A stretch of DNA of 64,000 nucleotides from Craterostigma plantagineum (Eukaryota; Streptophyta; Magnoliopsida; Lamiales; Linderniaceae): contig JAPQWV010000636.1 in assembly GCA_027422505.1 (NCBI GenBank), positions 124,001 through 188,000 of the forward strand. Reading direction: 5' to 3'. The translations under genes were made by a program, and so were the position numbers. The notes under the pieces are model-generated. The model did not search any database, was not told the origin of the DNA, and worked only from the letters and a program-made list of their open reading frames with translations. Positions 21,527 to 33,942 of the stretch are shown piece after piece (position 1 is the first letter of the stretch; every line of letters begins with the position of its first letter).

Positions 21527-22560
21527 ATCCATCATGTGTGGTACCTCGACTCTGGTTGCTCTACACACATGACGGGAAATCAAGAACTGTTGAGCAACTA
21601 CCAAGACCGCTTAAATGGAAAAGTCAGATTCGGGAACAACGACTCAACTCCAATTCTTTGATTTGGAGACATTATTTTGGACAATATGACCATCAAGGAT
21701 GTCTCTTACGTCGAAGGTCTCTACATAACTTGTTCAGCGTAGGCCAGTTCTGCGACATAGGGTTCCAAGTGGTCTTCCTTACTGACAGTGCAGAATTTTG
21801 GATAGACAGGATCATGAACTTTTGCAAGGTTCTAGGAATCTAATCTCTACACGATCAACCTGACGTCTGTACGGCCTTCGACTACTGTTTTGCCTCATTT
21901 CACAGACAACTATTCAGAGGAACAACTTTTGGCATCAAAGAGTGTCTCATCTCAATCTCAAAGCTCTTCAGGAGTTTTTTACGAAATAGCTGGTTAACGG
22001 TCTACCTACGATTCCGACAGCACAAGAGCATAACTGTTCGGCTTGTCAGCTTGGCAAAATGAAGTGCACTACTCACCACATCAAGTTTGTTCCATCCACG
22101 TCCCGTCCCTTGGAGTTATTACACACGGATCTCTGTTGACCGATGCGGACTTAGAGCATCAACGAACGCAAGTACGTGTTGATAATTGTGGATGACTACT
22201 CCCGTTACACATGGACAAGGTTCCTCCGAACAAAGGATGTGACAGGAAACTTGATTATAAATTTCATCAATACGACTCAGAATTTACTGCAGTAGTCCAT
22301 CCAAGTAATTCGAACAGACAATGGAACTGAGTTCAAGAACACACGCCTCAGTGATTTATATCAGCAACTTGGAATCAGTCGGCAATTTTAAGCCGCGAAG
22401 ACACCTCAACATAATGGAGTTGTAGAAAGGAAGAACCGAACTCTAGTGGAAGCCATGCGCACAATATTAATCCACTCCGGCCTCCCACACTTCTTTTGGG
22501 CTGAAGCAGTAAATACCGCATGTTTTTACTCAGATTCACAAGCATTTTGACAAGATTCCG
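21527..22560 (+). pseudogene. Copia B protease and integrase remnant
   Basis: The frame-shifted remains of WYLDSGCSTHMTG (about 21540), the LFSVGQFCD block, the CSACQLGKMK zinc region (about 22035), DDYSRYTW (about 22190), RTDNGTEF (about 22314) and NGVVERKNRT (about 22415) can be followed between stops and small indels. It parallels 5332-4300 of A. No continuous frame of useful length remains. Confidence 0.75.
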
Positions 22561-23450
22561 TACGAGATCATCAATGGAAGAATTCCAAATATATCATTCT
22601 TCTAGGTTTTCGTATGCAAGTGCTTTGTGGCGACGATCGAGAGCAACGTGCCAAGTTCGACCCTAAAACATTCAAAGCCACTTTCGTTGGATAATCTTCA
22701 ACATCTAAGGCAACCGTGTATACATCAAGTCCACCCCATCAATTATGAAAAGCTACGACGTCACTTTCCACGAAGTGATACAGATGGCTCCTGAGCACAT
22801 CAGTTCAGGACCCGTGCCTAACCCGATGGCTTCTGAACACTACAGTTCAGAACCCGTGTTTACTGGTGTGTTAGAACAGAACCAACAGAGACCGGCACAA
22901 CACGAAACTCGTCGTCAGAAGAGGACATGAGAATAACTATAGAAGACTTGGATTCGCTTTTTGAGCATCTATATCGGACGAACAACATAGTTACTACACC
23001 TGTAGTGGAATCCCCGCCTGAAGAAGTCGATATACCAAGTCCTTCAACTATCCCCATCTCACTCGATTCAGAATCACCACAGAGTGTTGCATTTCATACA
23101 CCAACCGATGAGAATATTCCAACAGATCCCCATGCTGAAAGTAAAAATATGGAATTATCTCAATCTGATGAACAACCTCAAAATTCAGGAAGCTTCACTC
23201 CACAAATGGTTGATGCTTCAACCTCAACCCTGCCTCATGAGCGGAAGTGGACTCGAGCACATCCCGTCGAACAAATAATCGGTGATCCTTCGAGTGGTGT
23301 GCGAACTAGAAATCAGAGCGGTTTATTCTCATGCTTCTTAAGCCAAAACGAGTCAACGAAGGTAACAGACGCACTTAAGGACACGGATTGGGTGATAGCA
23401 ATGCAAGACGAACTCAACCAATTCGAACGTCTCCAAGTGTATTAATACCC
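22561..23450 (+). pseudogene. Copia B integrase tail and linker
   Basis: The region encodes the counterpart of VPNISFFKVFGCKC with shifts (22590-22690), then a linker open from 22927 to 23445 with DDLDSLFEHLYR-like acidic sequence, HERKWTRAHPVEQIIGDP and CFLSQNES. It stops at 23443-23445, one base change from continuing into RT. Confidence 0.75.
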
Positions 23451-24853
23451 CACCCGCATGGGAAAACTATTATAGAGACGAAATGGGTGTTTAAAAACAA
23501 GAAGAACGAAGATGGAGAGGTTAGCAGGAACAAAGCGTGATTCGTCGCTAAAGGATACAACCAACAGGAAGGAATAGACTATGACGAGACGTACGCTCAT
23601 GTTGCTCGTATCGAAGCTATTCGACTGTGTTTTGGCTTACGCGGCTCACAAGGACTTCAAAGTATATCAGATGGACGTCAAGACTGCCTTTCTGAATGGC
23701 GTGTTAAAATAAGAAGTCTACGTTGCTCAGTCAGAAGGCTTCGTTAACCAAGAGCAACTTGATTACGTCTATTGATTGGACAAAGCTCTCTATGGACTAA
23801 AACAAGCCCCACGTGCTTGATATGACGCCCTGAGCAAATTCCTCGTGAACTCTGGATTTTGCCGAGGAACCATCAATACGACTCTCTTCATCAAATGGCA
23901 AGACAAGGATCTGATGGTCGTCCAAGTCTACGTCAACGACATCATTTTTGGATCAACAAATCCCTGGCTATGACAGAAATTCGGAGATCTAATGAAGACC
24001 AAGTTCGAAATGAGCCAAATGGAGAGATGCAGTTCTTCCTTGGACTTCAGGTCAGGCAGCTTGATGACGGAATTTTCATCAGTGAAACTAAGTACATCAA
24101 GGACATCTTGAAGAAATTTCATCAAGATCAACGCAAGCCTCTCAGCACTCCCATGGCGACAAGCTGCAAATTGGATGCTGACCCTTCTAGAAAAGCGGTA
24201 GACATCACCTTATATCGCAGCATCATCGGATCTATTCTATATCTCACCTCGAGTCTGCAGGACATTATATTTGCCACTTGTCTCTACGCACGATTACAAG
24301 CCGATCCCAAGGAATGCCACATGCCCGCGGCCAAGCGTATCTTGCGCTACCTCAAGGGCACCTATACCTTAGGACTTTGGTATCCTAAAGGTATGAATTT
24401 AAACTCATCGAATATACTGACACTGATTATGGAGGTTGCCGAATGGATTGAAAAAGCACGTCAGGCGGCGCTCAATCCTTAGGCGAAAAGCTGGTCGTCC
24501 AAAATGCAGAACTGCCTGTCAACATCGACGGCTGAGGAGAATACGTCGCGGCCGCCAGCTGCTATTCGCAATTGCCGTGGATGAGGAATCAGCTTCGCCA
24601 TTATGGGTACAATTTAAATAATAATATCCCACTTATAGTGATAGTCAAAGTGGCATAGTTTTAACGTGCAATCCTGTCTACCACTCACGCACAAAACACA
24701 TAGATATAAGATATCACTTTATTAAGGATCGTAGAAAAAGACACGGTAGATATGTATTTTGTGAACACGAGTATCAACTGGCCGATATTTTCACCAAGTC
24801 ATTGGATGAAAAACGATTCCAATTCCTTCTTGGTAAATAGGCATGTTGAATCT
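23451..24853 (+). pseudogene. Copia B reverse transcriptase and RNase H, active site mutated
   Basis: RT motifs run from GTKWV-like through [10 protein letters not shown] (about 23675) and GLKQAPRA (about 23800) to the active-site box, which reads YVND (23929-23940) instead of YVDD, an Asp-to-Asn change at a metal-binding residue. An open stretch at 23859-24482 carries FFLGLQVRQL, STPM and KRILRYLKGT. RNase H is frame-shifted after 24430 and ends near 24850 at the counterpart of LADIFTKAL. Several internal stops. It cannot have been active in this state. Confidence 0.82.
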
Positions 24854-24962
24854 CCTGTGATATGTGCTTTACCTGATCTTATATACTCTCACATGCTTTG
24901 TTCTGTGTGTTTTCTAACCTAAATTGCTATATCTTCCGTGAAAATTAAAAATAATAAATAAT

Positions 24963-26787
24963 TGTAGACCTTTTTGGTCCAAATGACTATGAGAGTTTTG
25001 ATTATTCCAAGTAATTATGTAAATTGGGGGGTACAAATTAGAAAACTCGATATGCATGTTGTGTGATGTTTAAGTATGTGAAAATGTTCGATTAAGCGCT
25101 TAAATGTGAATAAACTGATAAGAAAATCGAATATGTGTGATCTTGTGCTTAACTGGAATATTTATGTGATCACCTGGTTTTGAACGTTCTCGTTTGGATG
25201 GAATATCACTGTGTGCTATATATGGAAAATATGTTCCGATAAGTGGTATGTGGATTGTACGCATGATTGAGTTATATAGGGAAAGAATATCGTCTGAGAT
25301 CACGCTGATATGATTAAGCTATATATGGAAGATATATTGTATTAAGTGATATATGAGCTGTACACGAGATTGGGTTATTTTAGGCAAGAATATCGATGTG
25401 ATCACCCGGATATAAATGACTATGCTATATATGGAAAAACTATTCTGATTGAATGCTTACATGTGATTGATTTATTTTAGGAAAGAATATCAATGATATA
25501 TATCCGTTGGAGTGATATCTTGTTTGACTCTTAAATCAGTGAATCATGATCTATCTTTCCTTATGCGACTTAGGACTTATATTATGGAAAGTGATTAATT
25601 GATTGGGCTTATATGTGGTAAGATGCTGATTGAGTCTATTTATGGAATGTGCTGAAATCGGATGAGATCACCATACATGGAAAGTATGCTTTGCATTATA
25701 CTCAGTAGATCAAATCTTTCTCTGTGCGAATTGGGTATCATATTTTGGGAAAGAAATCAGTTGATTGAGCTTACCGTTGAAAATATGCTGAGTGGAATAT
25801 ATATGGAATATGCTGACGAATAGATGAGATTACTGTGGAATGAATGTTAATCTGTGGTATTTATGGTAAGTGATCATGCATGACCGTTGAGCTTAATTGG
25901 TTTATTCTTGGCATGATTGTTTGAGTTAATGCACGTGATTATTAAGCTTTATCTTGCATATTCTGTGCTTAACTTTCCTTGTGAAGTGTAGAAGCGATTA
26001 TTGGGTCTATATAGAAGGAAACACTTCACGATTGAAGGGTACAAAACGAACACACGAGCTAGCGAATCCCTACGAGTTCTTGAGCGAAATTTGCGATTCA
26101 TTCGTAGTTTGTGTTGAGCTTTCATTTGCGAAATCTGTACCCTTTTAGCGATCTTTAGTATCACCATATCCTAAATCCTAGTCTTCGGACGTGTTGTGTC
26201 TGCGGGCACGTTGAGCGCATAAAGGAGCACGAGTGGAGTCTTACGCACGTGGAGGGATGAATTTTGTGGATTCGGTGGCCCTTCGGTGGCAAACTGCATC
26301 CAGTCGGGGAATAGGTTTCCTGGGTAAACGACGTGGATCGAAACTTGGCGTGCGTCAGCCTAGAACGAGGTCTAGTATCCATAGTGCTTCGGTTGTGAAC
26401 GGGTCAATCATAGTGTAACCGGTAATACCTAGTGATTGATTGGAACTCTTGGGGAGATCACACCCCAAGGACAGGATTAAACCCCAGTTGGGGATATAAC
26501 CTGTATAAAAATCCCGTCTCACTTTACTTTCTGCTATTTACTTTTTCTGTGAGACAAACCCGGAACGTTGGCAAATAATTAGGTGATATCGTTTAAAGGA
26601 TTTCTGAGATTAACGTGATATTCTGTAAACAGGGTTAGGGAGATAACATAGACAATCTTACTGTTCTCTAGGGAATAACGTGCTCTGCAATATCTTCTTA
26701 AAGAAAAGTAGTTTTCAAAGGAGAAAAAGCCAAAACTTTTTTAAGCCTAATTCAACCCCCCCCCTCTTAGGCATATGTTACACTTCA
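24963..26787 (+). mobile_element. Solo LTR of a Sirevirus-like copia, inserted in B
   Basis: 1825 bp beginning TGTAGACC and ending GTTACACTTCA, flanked by ataat at 24958-24962 and 26788-26792 (weak by itself, as the site is AT-rich). It shares with the LTR of element D, in opposite orientation, the start TGTWGACC, repeated TATATGGAA words, the TAACCCCAACTGGGGTTTA-type palindrome region and a G-run flanked by GCCTAA/TTAGGC near the end. No internal domain, so it arose by LTR-LTR recombination. Its ORFs (about 60-75 codons) are not credible genes. Confidence 0.78.
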
Positions 26788-26792
26788 ATAAT

Positions 26793-27911
26793 AATAATAA
26801 ATATAATAAAATTCGAAAATATTATACATATACATATAATATTAGGGGTATGAAGATACTTTTAGGATGCTTTGATCTAATCACAAATAGTTTTTCCCTA
26901 CATGTGACTGATTAATTGCTTAATTTTGTGTGTCTAGTCGCATTCTTGTGTCTAAAGGTAATTAGTTTGCTCCACTAGAAACAAAGCCACTTTATATAAG
27001 TGAGGATTCGAGCCTTTTATTTTCTTTCTAAGGATTTCTCCTTGAATGAGTCACGCATCAATTGCTTGTCTTAACTTGTAATTCTTGGCCTTATACTCGC
27101 CTAGCGTTAGATCGTTAGGAAAATAATTAGGGTACTTAGAAAATTCCTCACTCGGCCAAATAGAGATATTTCAATCCTTTATCATTGCCTCTAGTTATCC
27201 ATTTTGAGCGGTCTCCAAATCCCTTTTATTCATTTGAAACCCATTCAAGCCTTCAACCGTTTTCCATAATGTTTGGAGGAAAATTAAACGAGAAAAGGAG
27301 GGGGAGAAAAAGACGAAGAAAAGATGACTAAAGGAGGTGTAAAACGCACACGAGGAATGCTCAACGCACAAAAAGCAGTCCAGACCTCCCAATCATCGTC
27401 GTTGAGAAATCATAAGAAGAAGGGCATGGATCTCGCTGTGAACTTCTCCTTCGATAATCTAGTAAACTCGTCACACCAGGAGGAAAGAGGAGCACCACGA
27501 AGTGAACTTCTCCAATGATAATGCGGTCTTATATCGGGGAACGAGAAGAGGAGCACGGCCTTGGGTTCGAATTCCACAACTGTGAACTTCTCCAAATCGA
27601 CAATCTTTGAAACCTATCTAGGGATTAAGAGAAGTGGAGCACGGTATCGGCCCGAGAACCAACAAGAAGAACTTCGCCTTAGATAATCTCTCAGCCTCGT
27701 AGAGAAGCAGAGCTTCAAATTGAGCAAGTGTAGAAAAATACGAAAAATGCGGTGGACGAAGACTTTTAGTCCACATTTTCCAAATATTCCTTCACTTCTA
27801 AGTTAGAGCCAAATTAATATCCTTCAAAATCCCTTTGGTTCAAAAACGACGGTCTTTCGCTTGGTAAAATGATTAAAAGTGCCTCGATCACGGGTAAATT
27901 GACATAATATT
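26793..27911 (+). other. Post-pol spacer of copia B
   Basis: No gene. Similar to the reverse complement of A 677-1800, including the GTCGCATTCTTGTGTCTAAA block and the degenerate tandem repeat (27435-27700). It ends at the left LTR of element C. Confidence 0.65.
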
Positions 27912-28274
27912 TGTTAGGTCCCCTAATATCCAACCTAGATCGAATCTACGAAGAATGGATAGTAAATCTAAGAATTTCGAACACTTACGCTTGAGATTTA
28001 CCTAAGTTGAGGTTTGAGAGAGAAACGATGTTGAAGAACACAAGGGCGCAAAAATCTTCTCTCTAAAATTTCCAATTCTTCAATTTTTCGATCCGTAAAC
28101 CTTACAAAGCGCACTCCTAATTTTCTTAGGAGTTCACTTATATATACCACCTCGTGGTATATTTACAGATGTAGTCCTATACAATGACTAATTACAATTT
28201 AGCCCAAGACTACTAATTTTCATAGCAAGACTAAGACAACTCTATTAATTGAATACAATAAAATAGTTCCAACA
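27912..28274 (-). repeat. 3' LTR of element C
   Basis: 363 bp, plus-strand TGTTAGGTCCCC to GTTCCAACA, followed by a polypurine tract. The start matches the A LTR and the truncated right-hand copy at 33915. It contains a palindromic TATA region (28141-28163). Confidence 0.85.
28141..28163. promoter_or_regulatory. TATA box within an inverted repeat, element C LTR
   Basis: TATATACCACCTCGTGGTAT with following ATT forms a hairpin with TATA sequences in both arms. On the minus strand TGGTATATATAAG is a good plant TATA box. Confidence 0.5.
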
Positions 28275-28286
28275 ATCTCCCCCTTT
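28275..28286 (-). other. Polypurine tract of element C
   Basis: Element-sense AAAGGGGGAGAT directly before the 3' LTR, as in other plant copias. Confidence 0.85.
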
Positions 28287-30727
28287 GTATTCAATTTCCA
28301 ATATAGCGCGTTTTATCTTCGTCTTGCAAATTAAAGAGTCCCCCAGTCCTTGAAATCTCCTCTTTTATAAAATCTTCAAGCTCATCTGGTCTTCTAGGCA
28401 TCGGCTTTTTCTCCTAAATGCCATAAGATGTACGAAGTATTCTTGCCGGATTTAGAAAGTTCGCGTTCCATGTCTCCCGTTGAAAGCACACGAACTCGAA
28501 ACTCCCCCTATTTGGGTCAACCTTGTGTTGAGATCGGGGAATCCGATGTGAGGATTGGAGAGGTGAACACGTTTGGCAACTTCGATCATTGATGCAGTGG
28601 ACACAGTTGGCAACTTCAGTCCTTGATGATGCTTGAGGCACGTGTCATTCGGTCCTCAGTCCTTGCTTCTTATTCCGGAAGCAGGGGCATGGGAGAGTCG
28701 AGGAGAGGGCTCGGGGTTTAGCCATCTTCTTCGTTTCGCCAGATTCGTCTTCTCCGAATGGAAGTTGTCTGGTTCGGCAATGAAGAAGCGTTTCTAGTTC
28801 CAGAAGAAAATAGGCCATCTCTTTCTTTCGCTAAATCTTCGAGAGCAGAGTTAGAAGTGGTGGTTGGAAGATCTTCTTGAAAAACGTCCACTTCACACAC
28901 CTGAAATCACTAAAAAGCTCCCCCGAGGATTTAGTCTTTTTTTTTAAGTTGTATCGAGCTTCCTTTGAATGTGGCGTTGTGAGAGAGCCCGGTTTCAGAG
29001 CGGTATGTGCGGCGGAATTTGGTGGGTGGACCGACCGATTGTGTATGCATAACCCCTTCTCCCCCTCATGGCGAATCGTATAAACGATTTCGGCATGTTA
29101 ATTTGAAGGTAGAATAGGACATACAAAAAGGTCGGTGAGGGTAATAGCCGAACGGAGCCACAAAGGCAATCCGTCGAAATGAGTACCGGGGCCGCATAGG
29201 CGTCCCGTTGACATCAACTAGGAGCAAAGTTCGTAGAAGATGGCCGAAACCGTTGTTGCTTTGATGTTGCAACGGTCGGACTTCCTTCCGATCCTTGAAG
29301 CATGTCTTTTAAAAGAACATGTCTACGGAAGTTCTAACGTAATCACAAAGATTAGGTGTAATAAAAGTGTATGTGTCCTAAAATATTTGAAAATTTTGGA
29401 TAGTGAAGACACACTAGACACAAGCGATCAATAAAAGCGTGGTACGGGGCGGAGTACCACTTGGTTCAATATCTCCCGTTTCCGAGTGAAACGGTGATAG
29501 CATACGTGGCTCCCCGTGATTTATGAAACACCTATCTTTTGAGAGATAGACGAGTGGGTAAGGCTCGGTTGTGCATGCGCCGTTGGACCTAATGCGACGA
29601 CTTCTACCCGGAAGCTAATTAAAATTAGCACCTGTACCTATGGGGGTTGGTCCGAAAATTATGTGAGATAAGGGAGTGATGTACCTTCAAAGACTTCCTA
29701 TACATTATCGAAATAATCTTGCTTGGTTTCAAATGCTCGAACGCGTTCCAGGGTTAGGATCAAGTCGGATTAGACTGAACCATTGGAACATGAAATCCGT
29801 GTCTCCGGGATATGTGAGAAGTGTTGCTCTAGTTGAATTAGCAAGCCGGAGCCGGTCGATGAAAATACGGAGCATTTGATCTTCACTAAGATCGTCACCG
29901 TCGTCTTTGGAAAAATGTGTCCGTTTGAAAGCTCGAGATTCTTCGTGGTACGTCCATCTTTGGATGTGAGAGAATAAAACCGAGAAGCATATCGAAAAAT
30001 AGAAAGGAGAGGTTTTTTTTTTTCTTTTTTTAAATTTTTCTTCCTTTTTTTATCCCTGTTTTTTTTATCTCCCTTTTTTTATCCCCTTTTTTTGTTTTTT
30101 TTTTTATCTCATTTTTTTTCATATTTCCGTTTTTTTCTTCCTTTTTTTTATTATCTCACTTTTCATATTTCCCTCTCTTTTTTTTGGATATATGTATATA
30201 TATACATATATATATATTATATATATATGTACATTATTAATATAGTAGTATTATGTGTATGTCTCCCTAACAATGCTTCGAAAATAAATTTTCTCCCCCT
30301 AGAAATTTGCGTAGTTAGCTTGACGAATATTAAGAATCTCGTTCGCCTAAATCGCTCATTGTAAGTTTTCTCCCCCTCAAGAATTAAAATTTGTGCTTCC
30401 TTAAAAATATAAAGGTTGCTCCTCATTAAAATAATGAGTAGCTCCCCCTCAATTAAAGCTCATTTAAAATTAATTGAAAAATGATATTTATCGTTTCAGT
30501 TCGTAATATGCATTTGAAAATTTTAAAACCATATAAAGCGATGAAATGCATATCGAAAATGTATCATTTGAAAAGTTTTGAAAGAAAATAGGTATATCTT
30601 TGACGAAACTCATATGCATATGTAAATTTAAAATATACCTCATTGAAGCTTAGTTGTAGTAGCTCACGCCTCATCCCTTTATCATGTACGTGGAGCCACT
30701 ACGTCGAATTCCATACATGAGGGAAAT
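28287..30727 (-). other. Non-coding interior of element C
   Basis: No credible gene in 2.4 kb where a full copia would have pol. Near 30727 the first bases of a protease-like start are still recognisable by comparison with A, then similarity ends. The stretch includes a T-rich block (30007-30183), an alternating AT block (30188-30240), a short tandem repeat near 28575-28625, and extra CTCCCCCT tracts at about 29059, 30293, 30370 and 30443. Small ORFs have no recognisable domain. Confidence 0.6.
30007..30240. repeat. T-rich and AT-alternating low-complexity tract
   Basis: About 175 bp almost purely T and C on the plus strand, then about 50 bp of TATATA-type sequence. Element-sense this is a purine-rich tract. 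Confidence 0.9.
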
Positions 30728-32284
30728 CTGCAAAACTATCGGGACTTTGGTACCCATTGTCGTTTGGATCCTCCCTTATTAGCAGGAAACGGTTTAAGCA
30801 TAAAAGGTGTCAAATTTAAATGTTGTCCTAAATCACCCATTAATGAACCTTTCGGTACCCAAATTTGTTTGGGACTACCTAATTTTGTGAAGAAATAGGA
30901 ACCCATGTGGGAGTGATTTGTCACGCATAAGGCATTTCCGCTGGGGTGAAAGTGTGTCTCGGAGAAGGTTTAAACATTTTCTCCGAGGCCAAGCGCACAA
31001 GATGTTTCTTTGAATGAATCTTGACCGGATAATGCATGTAGGAAGACGAGCATATAGAATTATAAGCATCTATCGCACATAAGTCGTATTTCCTATGGTT
31101 AGAATTCACACCTTTCACATTAGAATGAGAAGTAATTCGAAAATTATTTTCAAGTCTAGGCTTTTTAAATGAAAAATTAGTAGAATCATTTGAAGCACAC
31201 GATGAAGTTTGTGCGCTAGAGCTTGAAATATTTTCGTGAAAAATTTTCTTTTCGGGGTCAGGAGAGGAAGGCTTTAGGTCTCTATCATTTCGTTTTGGAG
31301 CTTTACCGTTCTCCCATTTCCGTGGTACTTGTTCCTTGACTATAGAGAGTGTGGGACTTTTACTTTGAATTTCAACTTTGGTCAAAATTGAAATAGAATT
31401 AGTAAAAGTCGTTTCGATGGTAGGAACGAGATCATCCGTTTGCGTCCCTTTATCGAGTTTTGACATGGAGGAAGCTTTGAGATTAGATATCTCCGTTAAA
31501 AGCGCAGTCTTTTCCGCTTCAAAATTCTTTCTTTCCGTTCGTAATGTAGAATTTATATCCTCTACTTTCTTAAGAACAGGAGGTATATCGACGGAAGAAG
31601 AATTTTCAGAATGACGAGATTTCGCTTCCTCTGCTTAGAAGTCGCAAGAAGATTTTCTAAATTTTTAATCTTAGAATAGAGCTTCTTACGTTCTTCACCT
31701 AAGAAAGCATAGTTAGCTTCAGCGGTGCTCTTTTCGATTTCACATGCATTTAAACTCTTGGTCAATTCACTAATCTTAGCATTAGAATATTCTAATTGAG
31801 ATTCAAGACTAGTGATCTTAGGGTTGGTATTTGTTAATCTACAATTGAGGCTAGCTTTCTCGTCGAGGTTCCTAACAAAACAATTGTAATTATTTTCTAG
31901 CCTGACTTCTGATTCCTTAATTTTTGAGCTATGCGTCTCAAGCTGTGGCGTCTTAGTCTCATTAATTCTCAAGCTCTTAGTTAGTTCATCTATTTTCACA
32001 TTAGAGCTTCTAAGTTCTAATTCGAGACTAACTATTTTCTCCTCAGACTTATATAATTTTTCTTCTAACTCTGTTGTACTTTTCTGCTCATTTTTCATGT
32101 TAGCATACCTAGTTTGTAAGGATTCTAACGTGTTAAACAATGTAGAGTTAGAAATTACTACCTTCGGAGAAGATGTGTCTGCCTCTTCATCGCTTGTTTG
32201 CTTCGATGAGCTTGCTTCAGAGGTATCCTCAACTCGAGCCATGAGAGCTAGATGGTCCGATTTATCTTCGTGATAGGCCATCAA
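30728..32284 (-). pseudogene. Element C gag coiled coil and basic tail
   Basis: Starting near the LALMARVED block (32284), a 240-codon stretch is a continuous heptad-type coiled coil (KLYKSEEKIVSLELELRSSN region, SLESQLEYSNAKISEL), aligned along its length with the A coiled coil. After a frameshift near 31600 it continues as a Lys/Ser/Pro-rich tail (31466-30921) and, after another shift, a tail with WVPKGS and WVPKSR ending at TAG (30736-30738). The stop is followed by TTTTGCAG. Capsid and zinc knuckle are absent upstream, where the frame opens at a stop before ESYALMAYHEDK. The coiled-coil part is the least damaged portion. Confidence 0.72.
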
Positions 32285-33900
32285 GGCGTAGCTCTCCTAT
32301 GGCGTAAGGCTAGAAGTCTTTTCTTTGTTCTCCGAATTGGATGAGGAGTTCGTCTTGACACCTGTTTTCTTAGTTTTTTGTAATTAATTTTAATTGTTGT
32401 TCGAAGTCTTTTAATTCTCGATCCATTTTATTTTTCTTTTTAATTTTTGTTGGTTGGATATTTTGGAGATCGTAACGTGTTTTATGGATTTGAATTTTTT
32501 AAAATCGATTAACATATTTGGCTTTTAAAATTTCAGTTTCGAAAAGTTTTTGGTTTAATAAGGTTTGATTAAAATTCTTAGAGTAATTACCAAAAGCTTA
32601 TGCCAAATAGAAGGTTACTGTTTTCGATCGAAAATTTCTACTAAGTTTTTTTTTTTTTTTTTATTGTCAATATGAAGCACTACTTTTGATCGAAAATAAT
32701 TCTCGATTAAAAGTTTTTCGATTGAAGATGTAGTGCACTGTTTTCGATTGTTAAATTTTTTCGACAAGGTACTGTTTCTAGAAAATAGTTTTGAATTACA
32801 CCCAGTTATGTATAGATTTACGATCGTAAAAGTTTTGCGATTTGATAAAACGTCGTCGTTTTGAGATTTTAATATCTAAACCTTTAAAATCAAATTTTTC
32901 GATCCCAAAAAATTTTTGCGTGCGAAAAATAAGTTTTGCGACGACAAACCTGTAAAAGCATCTAAACAAAATTTGCGATCGTAAAATCAAGTAAAAGAGT
33001 GAAAATTGAATAAAATTGAAAGTTCTGGGGTTAAATTGAAAATTTAGGGCTCGAAAACGTTTGAGGTAAGTGGTCGAGAAACTTTAAGGGTGAAAAAGTT
33101 TCTCGATCGCCGAAAGTGTTTAAAATTGATTTTTATCGCGTGAGAAAGTTTAGAATTTTGACTGGTCAATGATCGAGATAGTTTTTAAAGTATTTTAACG
33201 ATCGAGAAAGTTTAAAGATTTGACTTAGTCAACGCTCGAGAAAGTTTAAAATTGATTCTTTTTTCATGTGCGAAAGCTTCGCGCGAGCTAAAAATTTGAA
33301 TTGATTTTTCTCGATCGCTCAAACAGTAAACTTATAAGCTGAAATTTTTTACTAGTCAAAGTAAGATCGTTGACCAAAAATTGGAAGTTTCTCGGACGTA
33401 AGTGCGCGAACAGTAAAATTGGTCAAAATTGAACAGTGTTCTAATTGAAACTCTTTCCCTGTCAAAGTTTCTCGATTGAAGAACAGTCGAGAAAATTGTA
33501 TCAACAGCAAAATATGCAGATTAACACACAATCAAGCAAAAACAGCAAATTGAAAGCAGATATTCTGGGTAATTACTCGAAATTGTTTGCTAATCACAGA
33601 CGAACACAAGATTAAGCACAATTAAAGCAAAACATATCGAATTTTCGAAAATTCAACAGGAACACGCGAAGAACATTTTCGATCAGATCTTCAAAATTCG
33701 CAGAAATTAATAGTTCGATCAATCAGAATTTAACTCAGATAGATTAGAAACACATAATCGAACCTCATTCACAGCAAAACACAGCGAATTATGAAGAAAC
33801 AGGTTGAGATTTGACGAAGAACAGTACTCGGCGATCGAAAAATCAGTTTCGAGAAATTCAAAAATTCAGTCCAAAATTAATCCAAATCCTAACACGTTTG
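32285..33900 (-). promoter_or_regulatory. Leader of element C
   Basis: No gene. Like the A leader, it is rich in CGATCG, CGAGAAA and TTTTCGAT words, with the densest part at 32615-33500. A poly-T run lies at about 32645-32663. The first ~100 bp next to gag still encode an acidic, Ser-rich peptide out of frame. Confidence 0.55.
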
Positions 33901-33912
33901 GCTTTGATACCA
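33901..33912 (-). other. Primer binding site of element C
   Basis: Element-sense TGGTATCAAAGC, one mismatch from the initiator Met-tRNA complement used by A and D, two bases inside the LTR start at 33915. Confidence 0.8.
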
Positions 33913-33914
33913 AT

Positions 33915-33942
33915 TGTTAGGTCCCTAACATCCAACCTAGAT
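33915..33942 (-). repeat. Remnant of element C 5' LTR
   Basis: TGTTAGGTCC through CCTAGAT matches the first ~29 bp of the 27912 LTR, then sequence switches to B. The junction shares TAGAT with the B side, so a microhomology-type deletion removed the remaining ~335 bp and about 415 bp of B. Confidence 0.75.

Larger units (their letters stand above)
27912..33940 (-). mobile_element. Element C: non-autonomous copia with gag coiled coil only
   Basis: Minus-strand element inside B. It has a 363-bp 3' LTR, a polypurine tract, several more purine tracts, a gag region limited to coiled coil and basic tail (30736-32284), a leader with the CGAGAAA-type array, a primer binding site and about 28 bp of 5' LTR. 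There is no protease beyond its first bases and no integrase, RT or RNase H. The 5' LTR is cut at 33938-33942, where B resumes. It resembles TR-GAG-type non-autonomous elements, but even capsid and zinc knuckle are missing. Confidence 0.75.

Noticed and set aside
26233..26418. 61-codon ORF in the solo LTR
   Set aside because: Within LTR sequence, no domain, not expected to be coding.
28414..29434. Several 60-75 codon ORFs in element C
   Set aside because: Scattered over both strands, overlapping, no domains; the region appears non-coding.
30007..30183. T-rich tract as the poly(A) tail of a minus-strand LINE or SINE
   Set aside because: No target duplication, no LINE endonuclease or RT sequence, and no Pol III box pattern next to it; it is interrupted by C-rich bits.
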